Assembly: GCA_022822545.1 (NCBI GenBank)
Contig: JAJEBE010000043.1
Span: forward strand, 60,911-124,910
From: Anaerolineae bacterium
Lineage (GTDB): Bacteria > Chloroflexota > Anaerolineae > Aggregatilineales > Phototrophicaceae
DNA length: 64,000 nucleotides
Direction of reading: 5' to 3'
The notes beneath the pieces are model-generated. The model did not search any database and was not told the origin of the DNA. It worked only from the letters and a program-made list of their open reading frames with translations. Positions 51,504 to 59,723 of this stretch are shown here, piece by piece (the stretch's first letter is position 1; each line of letters opens with the position of its first letter). Both the position numbers and the translations under genes were made by a program.

Positions 51504-52340
51504 ATGGCCCTGCAAACAAAAGAGACAAACGCGCAAGTTCAGAGCGATACCGATCTGGTGATGGAACTGCGCGATTGCAGCTTCTATTACGGGAGGTTTC
51601 GCGCGGTGGCGGATGTAAGCCTGCCGATCCATCAGAACAAAATCACCGCCTTCATCGGGCCGTCGGGTTGCGGCAAGAGCACCGTCTTGCGCGGCATCAA
51701 CCGCATGTTGGAGCTGGCGCCCGGGGCGCGCGTCGAGGGCGAGATCATCTATCGGGGCCGGAACCTGTATGACCAGGAGGTGGACCCGGTTGAGGTGCGG
51801 CGGCGGATCGGCATGGTATTCCAGAAGCCGAATCCCTTCCCCAAGAGCATCTACGACAATGTGGCCTATGGCCCGCGCCTGCTGGGGGTCAAGAAGAAGA
51901 ACATCCTGGACGAGATCATCGAGCGCAGCCTGCGCGGCGCCTCGCTTTGGGATGAGGTCAGCGGCGACCTGAACAAGTCGGGCCTGGCCCTATCCGGCGG
52001 GCAGCAACAACGGCTTTGCATCGCGCGGACGATCGCGGTGGAGCCGGATGTGATCTTGATGGACGAGCCCTGTTCCGCGCTTGATCCCATCGCGACGCAG
52101 CGCATCGAGGAGTTAATGTGGGAATTGCAGCGGGAATATAGCATCGTCATCGTCACGCATAATATGCAGCAGGCGCAGCGCGCTTCCGATTTCACCGCCT
52201 TTTTCAATATTCGCAAGACGATAGAAGACGGTCACGAGATCCGCTGGGGCGAGCTGGTCGAGTACGATGCTACGGAGAAGGTCTTCGGCAGCCCGGCGCG
52301 GCAGGAGACAGCTGATTATATCGCCGGGCACTTTGGATAA
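51504..52340 (+). CDS. pstB: Phosphate ABC transporter ATP-binding protein PstB
   Basis: A 278-residue ATPase. Walker [10 protein letters not shown] is at 52-60, the Q-loop is [11 protein letters not shown], the signature is LSGGQQQRL, Walker B is [12 protein letters not shown], and the H-loop is THNMQQAQR. These are standard PstB features. It follows pstA by 3 bp. No phoU or regulator gene follows; the next genes are on the other strand. Confidence 0.96.
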   Translation: MALQTKETNAQVQSDTDLVMELRDCSFYYGRFRAVADVSLPIHQNKITAFIGPSGCGKSTVLRGINRMLELAPGARVEGEIIYRGRNLYDQEVDPVEVRRRIGMVFQKPNPFPKSIYDNVAYGPRLLGVKKKNILDEIIERSLRGASLWDEVSGDLNKSGLALSGGQQQRLCIARTIAVEPDVILMDEPCSALDPIATQRIEELMWELQREYSIVIVTHNMQQAQRASDFTAFFNIRKTIEDGHEIRWGELVEYDATEKVFGSPARQETADYIAGHFG

Positions 52341-52418
52341 GCGCGGAAGAATCAATGCCTGGCCAAAACGGGCGACTTGCTAAGCTGCCCCTTCATGTTT
52401 CAGATATTGCTTGGAAAT

Positions 52419-52594
52419 TCAGCGAATTGCCGGCTGCTCGCTCGCCGCATCCAGCGCCACTTGCTGCTCGGCGATCATTTCCGCTGTGCATTCGAGTGAG
52501 GCGAGGAAAGCCGTGTCTCTTTCAAGGCGCTGTTCCAGGGGCAATACCTTGCCTCGCCGGGCAACGGCTTGCAGCACCTGCGGCGATGCCTGCG
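52419..52594 (-). pseudogene. C-terminal remnant of an ABC_sub_bind protein
   Basis: Read on the minus strand, it gives ASPQVLQAVARRGKVLPLEQ, then about 34 more residues ending AEQQ-VALDAASE and a five-residue extension to a stop. This is the last 58 or so residues of the protein family encoded at 54025-58003. No start and none of the upstream domain is present; the glycosyltransferase gene lies where the rest should be. The DNA matches 54041-54185 at 138 of 145 bases. Confidence 0.8.
52450..52594. repeat. 145-bp direct repeat, copy A
   Basis: Identical to 54041-54185 at 138 of 145 positions with no gaps. It lies inside the C-terminal remnant. Confidence 0.85.
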
Positions 52595-52621
52595 TCTTGA
52601 TCGCTGATTACAACGGGAGTC

Positions 52622-53587
52622 TCAGTCATTCGCCAAGCCCCGCGCTCTTCGCCAGTGACAAAACATTTGCCAATATCGCGGACTGGCTTCTTCCAGCCGC
52701 CTATTCATATCCGCAATCATTACACTTTCTTCTTCGGGCATTACAAATCCCTGATCCACAATTCTCTCAATAAACAGCCGCAAGTCTCTTTTTACCAAAC
52801 GTCTGTCGCCCCTATTCAGCTTTTCCCCATACGCAAATCTCTTAAATCGCTTTACCGTTTCCTCATCTATTCTTTCCAATAACTCGCTCAGAATCTTTCG
52901 CCTTCTATCGACATATCTCATAGAGAGGCCGTCGGCGCTCCAGGTAGCGTTACTGTCATGCTTTCGTTGCAGATACAGGATTTCATTCACATTTGCGAAT
53001 CTGGCGCCATGCAGCAGCAGGCGCATATAATAATCCCCTTCTTCTTCGCCCGCCCGCAAGCTCTCATTCCAGCCGCCTGCCTTTCGAGCCAGACTCGCCC
53101 TTACCATCATTGCCCCAGCGACTATACACGGAGCGCCTATGAGCAACGACAATACGATATTGGGATGCAGAGCCGGCACGCTCTTCGGAGTAAGTAATAC
53201 TGACATATCCTCATTCATAATATTTGTGCAGGCGCTTACCACGCCAATTTTCCCATTTCTTTCCATTATTCCTGCCTGTTTATCCAGGCGGTCAGGCAAA
53301 CTCACATCGTCAGAATCCATGAACGCGATATACTCGCCGACCGAGGCCGCCATGCCGCGATTCCGCGCGGCTGATACGCCCATATTTCGATCCAACTTGA
53401 TACAGCGCAGCCTCTCATCATGCCTTCCATAAGCTCTCGCCATTTCATACGACCCGTCGCGCGAGCCGTCATCAACGACGATCAATTCCAGATCGCTAAT
53501 CGATTGCTCTAAGATGCTCTCGATAGCCTCCGCCAAATACTTTTCCCGATTGTAAACCGGCATGACGACCGAAACCTTCAACGACAT
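52622..53587 (-). CDS. Family 2 glycosyltransferase, A+T-rich
   Basis: A 321-residue GT-A glycosyltransferase. The start VSVVMPVYNREKYLAEAIES is typical; the UDP-sugar Asp is in VVDDGS, the metal motif DSDD follows YIAFM near 95, and RDR-like substrate elements follow. The C-terminal part is basic and helical. It would transfer a sugar to an envelope polysaccharide or glycolipid. G+C is clearly lower than its neighbours: 74/180 (41%) in 52741-52920 against 40/60 (67%) in 51961-52020, a sign of transfer. ATG 53587 has AGGTGG eight bases upstream. It sits between two remnants of one binding-protein gene, same strand. Confidence 0.88.
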   Translation of the reverse strand: MSLKVSVVMPVYNREKYLAEAIESILEQSISDLELIVVDDGSRDGSYEMARAYGRHDERLRCIKLDRNMGVSAARNRGMAASVGEYIAFMDSDDVSLPDRLDKQAGIMERNGKIGVVSACTNIMNEDMSVLLTPKSVPALHPNIVLSLLIGAPCIVAGAMMVRASLARKAGGWNESLRAGEEEGDYYMRLLLHGARFANVNEILYLQRKHDSNATWSADGLSMRYVDRRRKILSELLERIDEETVKRFKRFAYGEKLNRGDRRLVKRDLRLFIERIVDQGFVMPEEESVMIADMNRRLEEASPRYWQMFCHWRRARGLAND

Positions 53588-53600
53588 TACCGATACCACC

Positions 53601-53969
53601 TTACACAGATTCGATCATATCCCCGTCCATCCGCATGAATGTTACCTGGAGCGCCAAGACATCGCCAACACCTTTAGCCAAATACCCTTCAATTGCACTC
53701 CCGGCGTCTCCCGTCGGCCTGCGAAAAGTCCACCGATTCGACGCCGACGCCTCCGCGCCGCCCACAACTGCGGTAAACATATTCCACACCGCCTAATCAA
53801 CAAGCGGAACAACCACCCATTGCCCCCGATTTTCAATTACGGCGGTCTCCAAGCTCGTATCAGACAGAGATGATCCCAGGCGGAGGACGGCGATGGTCGG
53901 ATTCTCATTGTCCTGCGCCGATGCAATTGGAACAGCCAGCAAGAAAAACAGAAGCGAGAGCGCTATCAA
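53601..53969 (-). pseudogene. N-terminal remnant of an ABC_sub_bind-like protein with in-frame stop
   Basis: From TTG 53969 (minus strand) the frame encodes a signal peptide (IALSLLFFLLAVPIASAQD) and ENPTIAVLRLGSS, like the mature starts of the three intact paralogues (for example APTIAVLRFGS). A TAG occurs at 53795-53793, after which the same frame stays open to a TAA at 53603-53601. The later part no longer resembles the family. No normal start codon is seen. It is probably a decayed or rearranged copy. Confidence 0.6.
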
Positions 53970-54024
53970 TCATGCATCAGAAGTCTCCTCTGCGCTATGC
54001 TGCGGCCTTGCGATTACAATGCGC

Positions 54025-55233
54025 TTATTTATCCGCCGCTTCCAGCGCCGCTTGCTGCTCGGCGGTCATTTCCTCTGTGCATTCGAGTGAGGCGAGGAAA
54101 GCCATGTCTCTTTCAAGGCGCTGTTCCAGGGGCAGTACCTTGCCTCGTCGGGCAACGGCCTGCAGCACCTGCGGCGATGCCTGCGCTATCGTGCCGCCGC
54201 TCACCACCGTCGCCGCCCGCTTCATCAAGTCCTCGGAAATCTCGACATCTTGCTCCTTCGCCGAATCCAAGTTAATCCCCAGCAAATTGCTGCTGTCAAT
54301 ATGAATCCTGGTGGAAGCGATGTCAACGTCGCCGTTCAAGTGCCCAACCAGGATGACGCCGAGGTTGTCCCCGCGGGAGTAGTAGGATGCAAAGCCGGCG
54401 CCGATGGTAACGCCGGAAAAGATAGTGCCCATGCTCGGATGGAAAACCGGGACGCTATTTTCGTTGGCGACAAAGACAATGATGGGCAGCCCGGCCGCCG
54501 TCAAGTAGTCACCCGAAACGAATAAAGCCCTGGCGCCGCGCTCAACCAAACCTTCCGCCGCCGCAGCCAGGTCGGACAGTGAAGCGATGCCTGCTTCGAT
54601 GACTTCAACACCCATTTCCGTCGCTATTGCCGTGAATCTCTCGTAGGCGTCTATGCCCGAGGTCATCGAGGTGGCATACAAAAAGCCGACGCGGTTGAGG
54701 TCGGGATCCTGCAAGCGGAAAGCCTCAAAGACGGGCTCATACTCGATCAAGGTCTCCGCGCCGCCGACGTGGTCGGGCTTGATACAGGACGAATCGGCGA
54801 TCCCGGCTTTATAAGGCGCGGAGACCGCGGTAAAGAGCACCACAGGCGGGTCATCCATATCGCTCGTGACAGTGGCCGCGACTTGGGCTACCGGCGCGTT
54901 AAGCGTGACCAATACGTCCACATCACGATCCAGAGCCGCGTCAACAATCAGGTTCACACTAGGCAAATCGAAGCCGGCTTCGCCCCAATACACCGAAAGG
55001 TTTTCTCCCTCAAGATTTTGGCGCTCTTCGAGCTGGCGGTTCTCTTCCGATGTGATAAAGCCATAGGATTCCAGCACATCCAGGATAGCGCCCTCGGTAA
55101 TCCCCAGCGCGTCGCTGGGTCCAAAGCGCAGGATGGCGATGGCGGGATTGTCGTCGCCCTGCGCTAGTGCCCCTCCCGACAATGACGCCATCATAAGCAG
55201 CAAAGCGAATACCAGGAAAAGTTTTCTGAACAT
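54025..55233 (-). CDS. ABC_sub_bind (TrpX-like) extracytoplasmic binding protein 1
   Basis: A 402-residue exported protein of the PF04392 type. The signal peptide (FLVFALLLMMASLSGGALA) has no lipobox. Two periplasmic-binding-protein lobes follow: NPAIAILRFGP, then VDVLVTLNAPVAQ, and FEAFRLQDPDLNRVGFLYATS, GVEVIEAG, ARALFVSGDYLTAAGLPIIV. The last 60 residues are a helical extension with C-x-x-E-M-x-AEQQ-A-A-L. Start ATG 55233, with AGGAAGG upstream. It is one of three intact tandem paralogues; no permease or ATPase gene is nearby. The related TrpX binds aromatic amino acids, but the ligand here is unknown. Confidence 0.82.
   Translation of the reverse strand: MFRKLFLVFALLLMMASLSGGALAQGDDNPAIAILRFGPSDALGITEGAILDVLESYGFITSEENRQLEERQNLEGENLSVYWGEAGFDLPSVNLIVDAALDRDVDVLVTLNAPVAQVAATVTSDMDDPPVVLFTAVSAPYKAGIADSSCIKPDHVGGAETLIEYEPVFEAFRLQDPDLNRVGFLYATSMTSGIDAYERFTAIATEMGVEVIEAGIASLSDLAAAAEGLVERGARALFVSGDYLTAAGLPIIVFVANENSVPVFHPSMGTIFSGVTIGAGFASYYSRGDNLGVILVGHLNGDVDIASTRIHIDSSNLLGINLDSAKEQDVEISEDLMKRAATVVSGGTIAQASPQVLQAVARRGKVLPLEQRLERDMAFLASLECTEEMTAEQQAALEAADK
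54041..54185. repeat. 145-bp direct repeat, copy B
   Basis: The matching copy of 52450-52594, inside the C-terminal coding part of binding protein 1. Confidence 0.85.
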
Positions 55234-55299
55234 CTCAACTTGCCTTCCTACTGAAAGATACGCCACAGGACTCACAGCCGCATAACTCAATCATATAGC

Positions 55300-56625
55300 T
55301 TATTCGCTGGCCGCGTCCAAAGCCGCTTGCTGCTCGGCGATCATCTCACCGCTGCAAGGCAGGCTCGCGAGGAATTCCGCGTCCGCCCGCAGCAGTTCGG
55401 GGTTCCGCCTGCCAGCCAGGAGCGCATCAAAGAGTTCCCGCGGCAGACTTCCCTGCGAGGACCGCATCATTGCAAAGAACGCATCCACCTCGATGCCGGA
55501 GAAGCCCGCGACCATCATCTGCTTCATCTGCTCAGGCGCGCCATACTGCTCCAGGGTCTGCAAGATCATTTTAGCCGACAAGTGGATTGCGCCGTCTGTC
55601 ACGACGATATCGGCCGAGTCCAGCAACTCCTCAGCGATATCGACGCCGATCATGTCGGCTGTATCCTGGTTGACGCCCAAACTGAAACTGGTGAAGCGAT
55701 CAATGCGGGTGCCGGCCGGGTCAAGCTCGCCTTGCAGGAGGGACACGAGCATAAGCCCGGCTCTGATGCCCTGGGCATAAAACTCATAGAAACCCGCGCT
55801 CACAGTGACCCCATAATAGACGCCGCCCGAGTTTGCCATGAAGGTCGGAATCTGATTGTCAATGGCCGCGGTGACGATAATAGGCAATCCGGCGCCGATG
55901 ATGTGGTCAATCGGCAGCACGAGCGCTTCCACATCACGGTTGAACAAGCCTTGCGCGGCGGCGCGCAGGTCACTGACAGAGGTGACGGCGGCGGATTCAA
56001 CTTGGATCCCCAGCGACTCGCCGATGGCGGCAATCTCTTCCGCCCCCGCGACGCCGCTGGCGTCATTCGAAGAAAAGATCGTGCCGATGCGCCGCATATC
56101 GGGGTTCTGCGTCTGGAAGACCTCAAAAGCCTCGGCATAGGGCGGTACTGCGTAAGACCCGGTGACATGCGCGGGCTTTAAGCAGGAATCCTGGGCGATG
56201 CCGCTTTCATAAGGGTTGTAAACGTAGGTGAAGATGACAGGCGTCGGCTGCTCTTGATCGAGGGTCGTGTTGACGGCGATCTGCGTCACCGGCGTCGAAA
56301 TCGTAAAGAGCGCGTCAGCGCCGCTATCCAGCGCGTTTTCCACCATGAGATTGGCGGTGGGCAGGTCGGAGTTGGCGTCGCCAAAGACGATGTTTATGTT
56401 TTCGCCTTCGATATCCACCCGGGATCTGGCGGCTTCGCGCTCGTCGGAAGTCAGGAATTCATAGACATACAAGATATCAAGCACGCCAAATTCGGCGGCC
56501 GCCTGCGGTTCGAGGTTGCCATATCGGAGGATTGCCACGGTCGGTTTTTCATCATCCGCCAACAAGACCGAACCAGGTATCAGAAAACAAAACAGAGTCA
56601 AAAGCACAATAAGCTTGCGACGCAT
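55300..56625 (-). CDS. ABC_sub_bind (TrpX-like) extracytoplasmic binding protein 2
   Basis: A 441-residue paralogue, the longest. The signal peptide LIVLLTLFCFLIPGSVLLA is followed by KPTVAILRYGN, ADALFTISTPVTQ, and MRRIGTIFSSNDASG, VEALVLPIDHIIGAGLPIIV. The C-terminal part (about 340-441) is extended with an extra segment (GFSGIEVDAFFAMMRSSQGS) and keeps the CSGEMIAEQQAALDAASE end. A Sec signal without lipobox. ATG 56625 has GGGAGGGG six bases upstream. It is 66 bp upstream of binding protein 1 in transcription order. Confidence 0.8.
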   Translation of the reverse strand: MRRKLIVLLTLFCFLIPGSVLLADDEKPTVAILRYGNLEPQAAAEFGVLDILYVYEFLTSDEREAARSRVDIEGENINIVFGDANSDLPTANLMVENALDSGADALFTISTPVTQIAVNTTLDQEQPTPVIFTYVYNPYESGIAQDSCLKPAHVTGSYAVPPYAEAFEVFQTQNPDMRRIGTIFSSNDASGVAGAEEIAAIGESLGIQVESAAVTSVSDLRAAAQGLFNRDVEALVLPIDHIIGAGLPIIVTAAIDNQIPTFMANSGGVYYGVTVSAGFYEFYAQGIRAGLMLVSLLQGELDPAGTRIDRFTSFSLGVNQDTADMIGVDIAEELLDSADIVVTDGAIHLSAKMILQTLEQYGAPEQMKQMMVAGFSGIEVDAFFAMMRSSQGSLPRELFDALLAGRRNPELLRADAEFLASLPCSGEMIAEQQAALDAASE

Positions 56626-56806
56626 GGGACCCCTCCCGAAAGACTCATTAAGGCAAAACATCGAAAACAACCAATCGGCAGATGTGAATATAGCACTGCC
56701 TTTCGAGCAGCGCTAATAGAATGTTAGATGTTTTGGAAATATGAAATAGAGTAAGAGGAAATGTCCCGCAATACCCTCTTACTCTCGCTATGTATTTTGA
56801 AGCTCG

Positions 56807-58003
56807 CTATTCGGCCGCCGCGTCCAGTTGAGCCTGCTGCTCGGCGATCATTTCAGGACTGCATTGCAAGCTGGCGAAGAATTCCGTATCCGCTTCCAGC
56901 CGCCGTTCCTGCGGGATGATGACACCCCGCTGCTGTATCCGCTGTAATGTCCGCATGGAGACGCGAGCGGGCGCGCCGCCTTCCAGCACAACATCCGCCT
57001 CATTTATCAATTCACCGGACACCTCTACGCCTTGCAGATTGGCCGAATCCAGATTGATGCCGAGGCCCCGGCCGGTCGCGACATGGATGCCCGTGACCGC
57101 GATGTCGATCTCGCCGTTCAAATGGAAGGCCAGCGCCCGGCCGACATTGACGCCGTTTTGATAGAAGCTTGAATAACCAGCGCCGATGGTCGCGCCATAG
57201 TAGATCGAGCCGAGGCTGGGATGGAATACCGGGACGCCATTCTCATTGGCAATGGCGACAATGATGGGCAAGCCTTGGGTCGTCAGGCTGTCGATAGGCA
57301 AGACGATGGCCTGCGCACCCTTCTGCACCAAGCTATCTGCCGCCGCGCGCAGGTCCGCGAGGCCGGTCACGCCAGCGGTCTCCACGGAAATGCCCATTCC
57401 CCCCGCCATATCAATTATACGATCAGCGCCATATACACCGCTGGTTGCAGCCGTGTCGAAGATTGTGCCGATGACGGCGAGGTCGGGGTCTTGCTTTTGC
57501 AGCGTCTCAAAGACGAAATCGTAGGAGGTGACAATTTCCATGCCGGTGACATGCGCCGGTTTGATGCAGGAAGCTTCGGCGATGCCGGCTTCATAGGGAT
57601 TGTGCACCGCAGTGAAGAGGACGGGCGGCGGATCATCCATATCGAGCGTGGCGTTGACCGCCGTCAAGGTGACCGGCGTTCCCAGAGTAACCAGGACATC
57701 CGCCTCTTGGTCAAGCGCGTCATCCACCATTACCGATATAGTCGGGAAATCAAAACCGGCATCACCCCAGATGATGTTGATATGCTCGCCTTGATGATCC
57801 ACGCGTTCTTCCAGAATCCGGTTCTCGTCCGCGCTGATGAAACCATAGGACTCCAGCAGATCCAAAATAGCGCCTTCGGCGACGTCCAGCGATGGCAAAG
57901 AACCGAAACGCAAGACAGCGATTGTGGGCGCGCCATCATCTTGCGCCGCCGCCGGAAACAAAAGTAGCAAAGTCAGACAAACAGTAAGCAGCATTCTGAT
58001 CAT
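56807..58003 (-). CDS. ABC_sub_bind (TrpX-like) extracytoplasmic binding protein 3
   Basis: A 398-residue paralogue and the first of the series in transcription order. Signal peptide MIRMLLTVCLTLLLLFPAAA, no lipobox; mature start APTIAVLRFGS. Other conserved parts: ADVLVTLGTPVTL, PDLAVIGTIFDTAATSG, AQAIVLPIDSLTTQGLPIIV, NGVPVFHPSLGSIYYG. It ends CSPEMIAEQQAQLDAAAE. ATG 58003 has GGAGG nine bases upstream. All three proteins are similar in layout, suggesting tandem duplication. Confidence 0.82.
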   Translation of the reverse strand: MIRMLLTVCLTLLLLFPAAAQDDGAPTIAVLRFGSLPSLDVAEGAILDLLESYGFISADENRILEERVDHQGEHINIIWGDAGFDFPTISVMVDDALDQEADVLVTLGTPVTLTAVNATLDMDDPPPVLFTAVHNPYEAGIAEASCIKPAHVTGMEIVTSYDFVFETLQKQDPDLAVIGTIFDTAATSGVYGADRIIDMAGGMGISVETAGVTGLADLRAAADSLVQKGAQAIVLPIDSLTTQGLPIIVAIANENGVPVFHPSLGSIYYGATIGAGYSSFYQNGVNVGRALAFHLNGEIDIAVTGIHVATGRGLGINLDSANLQGVEVSGELINEADVVLEGGAPARVSMRTLQRIQQRGVIIPQERRLEADTEFFASLQCSPEMIAEQQAQLDAAAE

Positions 58004-58294
58004 CGGATTACGCCTCCTAACCTGAAACACAATTCAGTCGCTTGTATCAGTTAAATCTTAGTACGATTTAAGAGCGCCTGTCAAACGTTTTAATGTCTCG
58101 TAGTCACCGATTGGAGCGCGGGACGCAGTGGAGCCGGCGCTGCCTGCCGCATGGGAAGACGATTGCGCTAGCCATGACGTCCGTCTGTCGGGAGCCGCCA
58201 TTTCCCAGCAATTCAGCATCTCGTTTTTGTATAGGATTGGCGCCCAAACTGCGTCATAATGGAGAGTCAATCAGCGAAGTGAAAGACGACAGAT

Positions 58295-59182
58295 TTGACC
58301 GACATCAAGCGCATAGGCGTACTCGCCCATCCCTCCCGCCCGGATACTCACCCGGTGGCGAGAGAGATCGCAATGACACTCTGCGACCGCGGCATAGACC
58401 ATTGGGTCTACACCGTTTGGGATGAGGACAGCGTCGTAAGGGATGTGGCGGAAGCCGATGTGGTGATGGCCATCGGCGGCGATGGCGCCATGCTGCGCGC
58501 CGGGCGCGTCTGCGCCGAGCAGAGCGTGCCGGTGCTGGGCGTCAATATGGGCTGGCTCGGTTTTCTGACGGAGATACAGCAGCCGGACGATTGCGAAGCC
58601 GGGCTGGACGCGCTGCTGGCGGGCGAGTACTGGATCGAGCAGCGCATGCTCTTGCAGGCGACGCTGATGGAAGACCGCTCTACTGTCATCGGCTGCTACC
58701 GCGCGCTGAATGATGTGGTGATCAGCGGCAGCGTTTTCGGGCGCATGGTGCAGATCGCCGCCTACATCGACAAACATTGGGCGACCACCTACAACGCCGA
58801 CGCCCTGATCCTGTCGACGCCCACCGGGTCTACCGCCTATGCGCTGGCGACCGGGGGGCCGATACTGCCGCCGGAACTTCGCAACATCCTGATGGTGCCG
58901 ATGGCGCCGCATTTGAGTATGGATCGGCCCATCGTGCTTGCGCGCGGGGCGGTGGTGGATATCGAGCCGACGCGGGAGAATCGTCACCCGGTCGTCTTGA
59001 CGGTCGATGGCAAGGTCGAAGCGGAGTTGGGCCAAAATCAGCATGTCCGCATCACATCGGCGGAGCCAGTGAGCCAATTCGTGCGCTTCCGCGAGCGCAA
59101 TTATTTCTACCGCTCATTGCTGGACCGCCTGGAGCCGCGCATCAACCGCCACGGTCCGCGGCGCATGACCTTCGACGAGTGA
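58295..59182 (+). CDS. nadK: NAD kinase
   Basis: A 295-residue kinase that makes NADP. The catalytic GGDG is at 61-64 (VVMAIGGDGAMLRAG), followed by GVNMGWLGFLTE, NADALILSTPTGSTAYALATGGPI (NAD-binding) and VLTVDGKVEAELG. Start TTG 58295. No signal. It is followed by the zinc-binding membrane protein after 12 bp, and recN after another 16 bp, so these three may form an operon. Confidence 0.95.
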   Translation: MTDIKRIGVLAHPSRPDTHPVAREIAMTLCDRGIDHWVYTVWDEDSVVRDVAEADVVMAIGGDGAMLRAGRVCAEQSVPVLGVNMGWLGFLTEIQQPDDCEAGLDALLAGEYWIEQRMLLQATLMEDRSTVIGCYRALNDVVISGSVFGRMVQIAAYIDKHWATTYNADALILSTPTGSTAYALATGGPILPPELRNILMVPMAPHLSMDRPIVLARGAVVDIEPTRENRHPVVLTVDGKVEAELGQNQHVRITSAEPVSQFVRFRERNYFYRSLLDRLEPRINRHGPRRMTFDE

Positions 59183-59194
59183 CAGGGGGCGAAC

Positions 59195-59707
59195 ATGGAC
59201 GGCAGCATGAGGGACGCCGCCATTCAGGACGAGATACATTATTGCGCCGTGCATCCCGATCGCGATACCGGCTTGCGCTGCAATCGCTGTGACCGCTATA
59301 TGTGCGTCGAATGCGCCAAGCGGACTCCAGTCGGCTATACCTGCCGCGAATGCGTGCGCGGGCACGAGGACCGTTTCTATCAGGGCACGGGCCTTGATTA
59401 TGCGCTGGTGGCGGTCGTCTCCGCTGCCGGTGGCGCGCTCACGATTTTCGCGACCCTTCTGCTTGGCGGCTTTCTGATTCTGGGATTCATCGTGGCGCCG
59501 GCGATCGGGGGAACAGCGGCGCAAATCGCCTTGCAGTTGACCGGACGGCGTCGGGGCCGGCAAAGCGGCGTCGTCAGCGCGGGCGCTTTGCTCATCGGGG
59601 GCCTGGCAGCCGGTTATCTGCTGACGGGCGGACTCGGAATCTTCACGCTCCTCTACCTGGCGCTGGCTTGCTCGGCCGCTTTTGCCCGCTTCAAGATGTC
59701 GATTTAG
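59195..59707 (+). CDS. Membrane protein with B-box-type zinc finger
   Basis: A 170-residue protein. The N-terminal 55 residues contain a Cys/His-rich module: C17, H20 (CAVHPD), C29-C32 (CNRCD), C37-C40 (CVEC), then C49-C52 (CREC). This is like the B-box-type zinc finger seen before membrane domains in Chloroflexota. From about 68 to 168 there are three to four hydrophobic segments (YALVAVVSAAGGALTIFATLLLG, GGFLILGFIVAPAIGG, GALLIGGLAAGYLL, GIFTLLYLALACSAAF). Function unknown. Confidence 0.65.
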   Translation: MDGSMRDAAIQDEIHYCAVHPDRDTGLRCNRCDRYMCVECAKRTPVGYTCRECVRGHEDRFYQGTGLDYALVAVVSAAGGALTIFATLLLGGFLILGFIVAPAIGGTAAQIALQLTGRRRGRQSGVVSAGALLIGGLAAGYLLTGGLGIFTLLYLALACSAAFARFKMSI

Positions 59708-59723
59708 CCGCACCCGCTCCGTC

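Noticed and set aside
52355..52773. Plus-strand open frames just after pstB
   Set aside because: They are antisense shadows of the binding-protein remnant and the glycosyltransferase end.
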